64,000 nt of DNA. It comes from Mesaphorura yosii. Taxonomy: Eukaryota > Arthropoda > Collembola > Poduromorpha > Tullbergiidae. The notes under the pieces were generated by a model. It was given only the letters and a program-made list of their open reading frames with translations. It was not told where the DNA came from and did not search any database. Location: positions 62,001-126,000 of the forward strand of contig WIXG01000012.1 in the NCBI GenBank assembly GCA_009869945.1, in the 5' to 3' direction. Position 1 is the first letter of the stretch. Every line of letters starts with the position of its first letter. The position numbers and the translations under genes were made by a program. Below, piece by piece: positions 59,022 to 64,000 of the stretch.

Positions 59022-59891
59022 CTAAGTGAAATATAAATAGATGAAAAATATTATTACAATTGTTAGAAACATTCCACCGAACAGCACGAATTTGTCTTGG
59101 TACGCCCTTCGTTCGATGAGTTGCAAAACGGTATTCGAGAGCCCCAACGTATTGGCAAAATTCAGCATCTTCGTTTTTGTTCTCTTGATTATGTTCTTTT
59201 GGTCTTGAAGATTCGTCAGTACATGGTATCCCGAGCTCAGCATGTCGTCAATTCCACGGTGAGCGTTCTAACGTTTTCAAGAAAGCCGTATTGTTAAGCT
59301 CGAACCCAGAGTGGTGTGGTTGTCGTTGCGCAAGAAGTCTTACCTGCAAGGAGTTGTGATGCTGAATTGAATGATCAATGCTGATCGCTGTATTGTCGTT
59401 TGTCGTAAATCTGCGATTCAGAAGTTCTTGGCGTTCTGATTGCTCTCTTTCTCTTCGATATCTTTTCTTCTGGAAGTTCTGCAGGGAAGCCTGGATAAAA
59501 AGTTAAAAACAAATTATTGGCCTTGGGCCCAGCTACAAGTCATGGTATTCTATCGCCAGTTCTTACATTTAAATGAGTTGCATCGTATTTCATTTGGTTG
59601 AGCCGTAATCTGGAGGCTTGTCTTCTGGTAGGAGGTTCTTTGAGCACGTATACTTCAAGACGATCGAAGGCCCTACGCCAAAGTGTACAAACCTTGTAAT
59701 TAGTAATTAACACGATGTGATGATGAAAGTAGCGTTCTCGTGCTCTCTTACGTGTTTAGGCTGTCGATTTTCTTTTTGATGCTGTCCTCGATGCTGATTT
59801 CATCAGGATGGCCGGTGTGCTTCTCAAGTTGGACAAATAACGTGCCGATCTGTTCGAGGATACCGTGGGCTTCTGCGAATGACGCTTCCAT
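59022..59891 (-). CDS. GOSR2: Golgi SNAP receptor complex member 2 (membrin)
   Basis: A Qb-SNARE for ER-to-Golgi and intra-Golgi fusion. The start at 59889-59891 gives MEASFAEAHGILEQIGTLF. It continues with AFDRLEVYVLKEPPTRRQ, LRLNQMKYDATHL, SLQNFQKKRYREERESERQE and LLNRRFTTNDT. The SNARE helix follows (NSLQNAHRGIDDMLSSGYH, LTNLQDQKNI, with Gln at the central layer), then LGLSNTVLQLIERRAYQDKF and a C-terminal anchor (LFGGMFLTIVIIFFIYLYF). The junction SLQ/NAHRG was checked: the donor GTAAGA and acceptor AACGTTAG keep the frame. Four exons. Confidence 0.95.
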
Positions 59892-60609
59892 CTTGATCTT
59901 GGATCCTGGCAGATACAATGAAGCTCTATTCCCTTAAGGAAAGAGTCCTGTCCTGGGAATGTTTTTTTGAGCTACAGACAACAAACATCCAAGTTTACAA
60001 AAAAAACGCCTCCAAATCGCACCGATTTCCCGGAAACTTACCTTAATGCAATCGCACTTTCATCGGCGATGTGATAAATACCGGAATATAATCGTTCTAT
60101 GCTGTTAATTTTGGTTTAGGAGTTTCGATGAAACGAAGCGAGCTGTCAATGGAACAGCTGAATGCTGACACGACATTCAGGCTAGCCAGATGACGAATAC
60201 GCAATCCTTGAGTTTCAGAATTACCACGTCGATTCCAAGCATAAAAGACTGTGCAATAATAAACTCAAGCACCAGAACGACTTTATTCGTAACACATTTT
60301 TCGTAAAAGTAAACGTCGTAAAATGTTCGTAGTACGAGATCGCGACGAGTGAGCCGTAAACTTTCTAAAATAACATTGCAAGCAGTCAAGTCAGGTGCAA
60401 GCTGCACGCGTTCGCTTAATTACAATTACAATTAAATTGGGAAACTCTTGAAATGTTCGGAACCCATGTTTTGTGACTAAATCTACCGTTGATAGTTTAA
60501 TTGAGCATAAGAATCCTGTCTGATGGAGTTCGTTATCGTCGAAATCAAGTAAGTTTCGGGACAGTTTTTGCTATTTGTTGCTGGAGTGGCGGCGGACATC
60601 GCCGCCAAG
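59892..60609. promoter_or_regulatory. Shared upstream region of GOSR2 and RNGTT
   Basis: 718 bp between divergent starts. A small ATG frame at 60522-60549 ends in a GTAAG donor and could be a 5' exon or an upstream reading frame of RNGTT. No other signal recognised. Confidence 0.45.
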
Positions 60610-62985
60610 ATGTCCTACCATTATTCTGGTGGAGGTGGTCACAGTGGCGGTGGCTACAATAATGGGTCCGACTACCAGACGAGGATACCACCAAGATGGC
60701 TAAATTGTCCACGAAAATCTGACGGGTTCATTGCCAACAAGTTTATCGTATTCAAGACACCGTTGAGCTCAAATTTTGATTCAGTTATGCCAGTGGCGAA
60801 CAGATTCCAGCCGAATATGATTCTTCAATTTGTCAAATCGCAAGGGGTATGTTCGAGTAAAGCTCTCAGAGAACCAAATTAAGATAAAGCTTTGAAATTA
60901 ATGAGATCCTTCGTCTGCAGTTGAAAATAGGGCTATGGATTGACTTGTCAAACACGTCGCGTTACTACTCGAAAGATGAGATCGAAAAACATGGAACTAA
61001 TTACGTCAAATTGCAATGTCGAGGTCACAGAGAGACGCCTTCTCCCGACACTGTCGCAACTTTCAGACGTTTATGCTCAGACTTCCTTAACAGAAACGAT
61101 AAAGATTTAATCGGAGTGCACTGCACACATGGATTCAATCGAAGTGGCTTCCTGATTTGCTCGTTCCTGGTAGAAGAGTACGACTTTAGTGTCAACACTG
61201 CTTTCAACTTATTTGCTCGCCACCGACCGCCTGGGATTTACAAGCAGGAATACATAACTCAACTTTGGAACAATTATCCCGACCCAGATTATCCAGAGCC
61301 GCCGGCAGCTCCACCATTACCAGATTGGTGTTTTGAAGACGGCGACGTAGTAGATGATGACGGCGTTGGGTCGGTTCCTGGTACATCTTCGAGTTTCCGA
61401 ATGCAAAATGGCAATGGTCAAACCAAGCGACAGAACGATGGATCTGTGGAACCTGTAAACGGGATAAAAAGGCGAAGAGAAAATTTTAGGGAGAATCCCA
61501 CATTCGTGGAGGGCGTCGAAAATGTCTACCCAATTACTAATCGAGAAGAATTGCTTTACTTGCAAAGAAAAGTCCAGGACATGTGCGGCTGGGAATCGTA
61601 AGTTGGCAATGTTGTTTTGCATTACCAGTTGTACGTACTTCATTCGCGAATTTTTCGCAGCTCTGGATTCCCTGGCTCACAGCCTGTTTCAATGGACATT
61701 AATAACATTGCCAAATTGGCTGAAAAGCCATACATGGTCTCCTGGAAGGCGGATGGAACACGGTATCTGATGTTGATTGAAAAGGCTGGAAGCATATACT
61801 TCATCGATCGTGACAACTGTGTCTTCAGAGTGGAAGGCGTCACCTTTCCTAGCAAGAAGAATTTTGATGAGCATTTATATCAAACACTTGTTGATGGTGT
61901 AAGTGCTCCAACATTTAGTGCAAGCAAAAGTGGCCATTATTGCATTGACTTACTGTTGTGTATCGCTTAACAGGAAATGGTTTTGGACAATGTCAACGGA
62001 ATTACGGTACCAAGATATTTAATTTATGATATTATTAAGTTTCGTGGCGAGGACACTGGCAAAATGGACTTTCGAATAAGACTGACATGTATTAGGGTAA
62101 GTTCAGAAGTTCGCTCATGGGTTTTAATGCTGAAAACATTTTCTCCTGAACTAATAAAAACTTTGTTTCATATACACAGGATGAAATTGTAAATCCAAGG
62201 TACAAAGCCATAGAAAGTGGCTTAATCGACAGAGCGCTGGAACCATTTGGAGTTCGCTTTAAGACATTTTGGTTTGCTGAGGACGCGTTCCGAATTCTGG
62301 AAGGGAAATTTTCTCAGGAATTATTGCACGAGCCAGACGGATTAATATTTCAACCTACAAAGGATGTAAGGGTTGCTTGATAACGTGCTTGACTTCCCGA
62401 AACTACTGTCACTTGTTTTGTAGCCGTATGTTTGTGGCCGTTGCGATGAAGTCCTCAAGTGGAAGCCACCCGAGTTGAATTCAATTGACTTCAAGCTGAA
62501 AGTTTGCACAGAAACTGGAGAAGGGTAAGAAGAGACTCAAGACTCGACAGACCATTGCATAACGGCATAATGCAATAATCACTATTCTAATGTTTCTAAT
62601 GCTAGTAAACTACCTACGAAAATTGGTGAATTGTACGTCGGCGGCCTATCCACACCATTTTCGGTAATGAGCCCCATTCCCAAAGCCGTGCAGAAGTACG
62701 ACGGGAAAATTATCGAGTGCAAGTACGAGAACCGGAAGTGGGTGTTTATGAGAGAGAGAACGGACAAATCTTTTCCGAATGCATTCAACACTGCTAAAGG
62801 TAAACAAGTAGTTAACTCCACTCTCCAATTGTCATAAAAAATCGTTTCCAATCTGTTCAACGTTCACCTTTTCCATTTCAGCCGTTGCCTTCAGCATTCA
62901 GCATCCCGTGACGAAGGATTACCTCCTGGAGTATATCGCGCTAAAGCGGTACAAGAAACCTACGGAGGTACAAGAACTATCGTAG
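60610..62985 (+). CDS. RNGTT: mRNA capping enzyme (triphosphatase-guanylyltransferase)
   Basis: A bifunctional nuclear enzyme that adds the cap guanosine to nascent mRNA. The start at 60610 precedes a short Gly/Ser-rich leader ([11 protein letters not shown]), then [20 protein letters not shown]. The triphosphatase half contains the phosphatase loop [13 protein letters not shown] (HC-x5-R). The guanylyltransferase half has the nucleotidyl-lysine motif [11 protein letters not shown], then [44 protein letters not shown] and [15 protein letters not shown], and the OB-fold region [26 protein letters not shown]. About nine exons. The stop at 62983-62985 follows [13 protein letters not shown]; an intron starting at the GTACAAG there could replace the last five codons. 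Confidence 0.96.
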
Positions 62986-64000
62986 TATTTAGGTTCCTAT
63001 CGTACGTTAATTGCTGCAACTGCAACGCAACTGCGCAATAACTAATCTCAATTCAACGTGACCTTGTTTCACTATCTTCCTTCATGTATGATATACCTTG
63101 ATTTGACTTTAAGTACTTATAAGAGCTCTCGCTCGTTCTGTATTCTGTTAAACTCATAAATGGATGAACGACGACGAGAACTGAGGACTCAGATACTTGC
63201 TTTATTTTCCTGTGGTACCGAATAAATTGACTTGAGTCACCTTTCGTATGCATTACGAGTATTTTGTATGTATGCGTGTTTTTTTGTCACGGGCTTCACT
63301 GTCAAGACGTCAAGATTGCGTTCGCGATGTGCAAAACGCAAAAGATCCACCCTTGATTTTGATATTTACTTTCACCACCCTACCGACCCGACCCGACAGC
63401 GACAGGAAGATAAATACGACACTTTGTTCTGTTTGTACCGCAAAGTACGCCGGAATAGTCATTCTCCAGAATAGCACGGCACTTCGTTCCAGTTCATTGA
63501 CCACTCAAAAGGTGAAAGTCATCTTCCTTTCACCGTCCAAGACCTGCAGCCTTGACTGTGAAGCATATGAAGCATTGCTTGAGAGATTGGACTGACATGT
63601 GTTCGTCCGACAAACTAATGCAGACGGGCACGCGGCGCGGATCGAATTACTTCCCAAATAGCAATGGCTTAATCGAGTAAAATATCTAATCTGAACTTTC
63701 ACATCTGCACCGGACTGGACAGAGCATGACTTGGGTGGGCGAAGAAGCTTTTGCTATTGAACACGCAACGGACTTTCACTTTGTGTGCCATCAACATCGC
63801 CTGCAGAATTTCGTGATACACGCCACACGCGCTTGTCAGAAGCATTTCCGAATTCATTCATTATGGAAGAGTTACTCGGTCTCATTGCCTCATACTTTTA
63901 CTTACTGTAACGTACGCACACTTCACAAATGACAGGCAGCCATAATTCTCAAGTTAGCCAAGACAAGTTCAATTTATTAATAGCTTCATTAGCTTTTGGC
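62986..64000. other. Right-end region, nothing recognised
   Basis: About 1 kb after RNGTT. Open frames such as 63248-63595 have no recognisable domain or splice partners. It probably holds the RNGTT 3' UTR and flanking intergenic sequence. Confidence 0.4.

Noticed and set aside
60177-60407. Minus-strand frame of 76 codons upstream of RNGTT
   Set aside because: No recognisable domain, hydrophobic composition likely by chance, and it sits in the shared promoter region.
63248-63595. Plus-strand 115-codon frame at the right end
   Set aside because: No domain, no neighbouring exon, and an equally long frame on the other strand; probably chance.

Overview
The window is nuclear DNA from a compact-genome animal, most likely a small invertebrate. 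Genes are split by many short GT-AG introns (mostly about 50-150 bp). Nearly all recognisable proteins are conserved animal housekeeping proteins, and genes sit about 3 kb apart on both strands. Animal-specific families (multi-LIM protein, ZMYND8, YTHDF, a transmembrane tyrosine-motif protein) rule out plants and fungi. A PIERCE-family axonemal protein implies motile cilia or flagella, probably at least in sperm. I cannot fix the species. A tardigrade or small crustacean would fit the gene density and intron size, but that is a guess.

Layout, left to right. 1-2605 (-): multi-LIM protein running off the left edge. 6428-7755 (+): TFIIB. 8825-11114 (-): a two-RRM protein whose 1,470-bp first intron holds a complete C2H2 zinc-finger gene on the other strand (9756-10670). 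13804-18682 (+): P5A-ATPase ATP13A1. 18990-23180 (-): RRP12. 23614-25508 (-): a 558-aa protein with a small-heat-shock-protein domain at its C terminus. 25940-29541 (-): EMC1, with a 345-bp hAT-type MITE in one intron. 30235-31471 (+): PIERCE-like microtubule inner protein. 31779-32315 (-): ISCU. 32899-34339 (+): PEX12. 34597-35115 (-): a frame-shifted coding relic. 35638-39453 (+): a 931-aa LAT/PAG-like transmembrane adaptor with 19 YxxPhi motifs. 40532-43233 (-): FIGNL1. 44279-45070 (+): RAD51D-like. 45271-46735 (-): ECHDC3. 47526-51482 (+): ZMYND8-like. 52657-53004 (-): small unknown ORF. 53353-56050 (-): YTHDF. 57822-58492 (+): ribosomal protein eL30. 59022-59891 (-): GOSR2. 60610-62985 (+): mRNA capping enzyme. 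62986-64000: nothing recognised.

There is no operon-like organisation. Two placements may matter. FIGNL1 and a RAD51 paralogue, both homologous-recombination factors, are divergent neighbours sharing an upstream region. ATP13A1 and EMC1, both ER membrane-protein quality/insertion factors, lie within 10 kb, which may be chance. The observations most worth following are the tyrosine-motif transmembrane adaptor, the large sHSP-domain protein, the antisense nested zinc-finger gene, the hAT MITE and the frame-shifted relic. For several genes I joined exons by hand and checked reading-frame closure (TFIIB 315 aa, eL30 116 aa, RRM protein 220 aa, nested zinc finger 250 aa, sHSP-like 558 aa, PIERCE-like 316 aa, adaptor 931 aa). 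Other exon structures are approximate.
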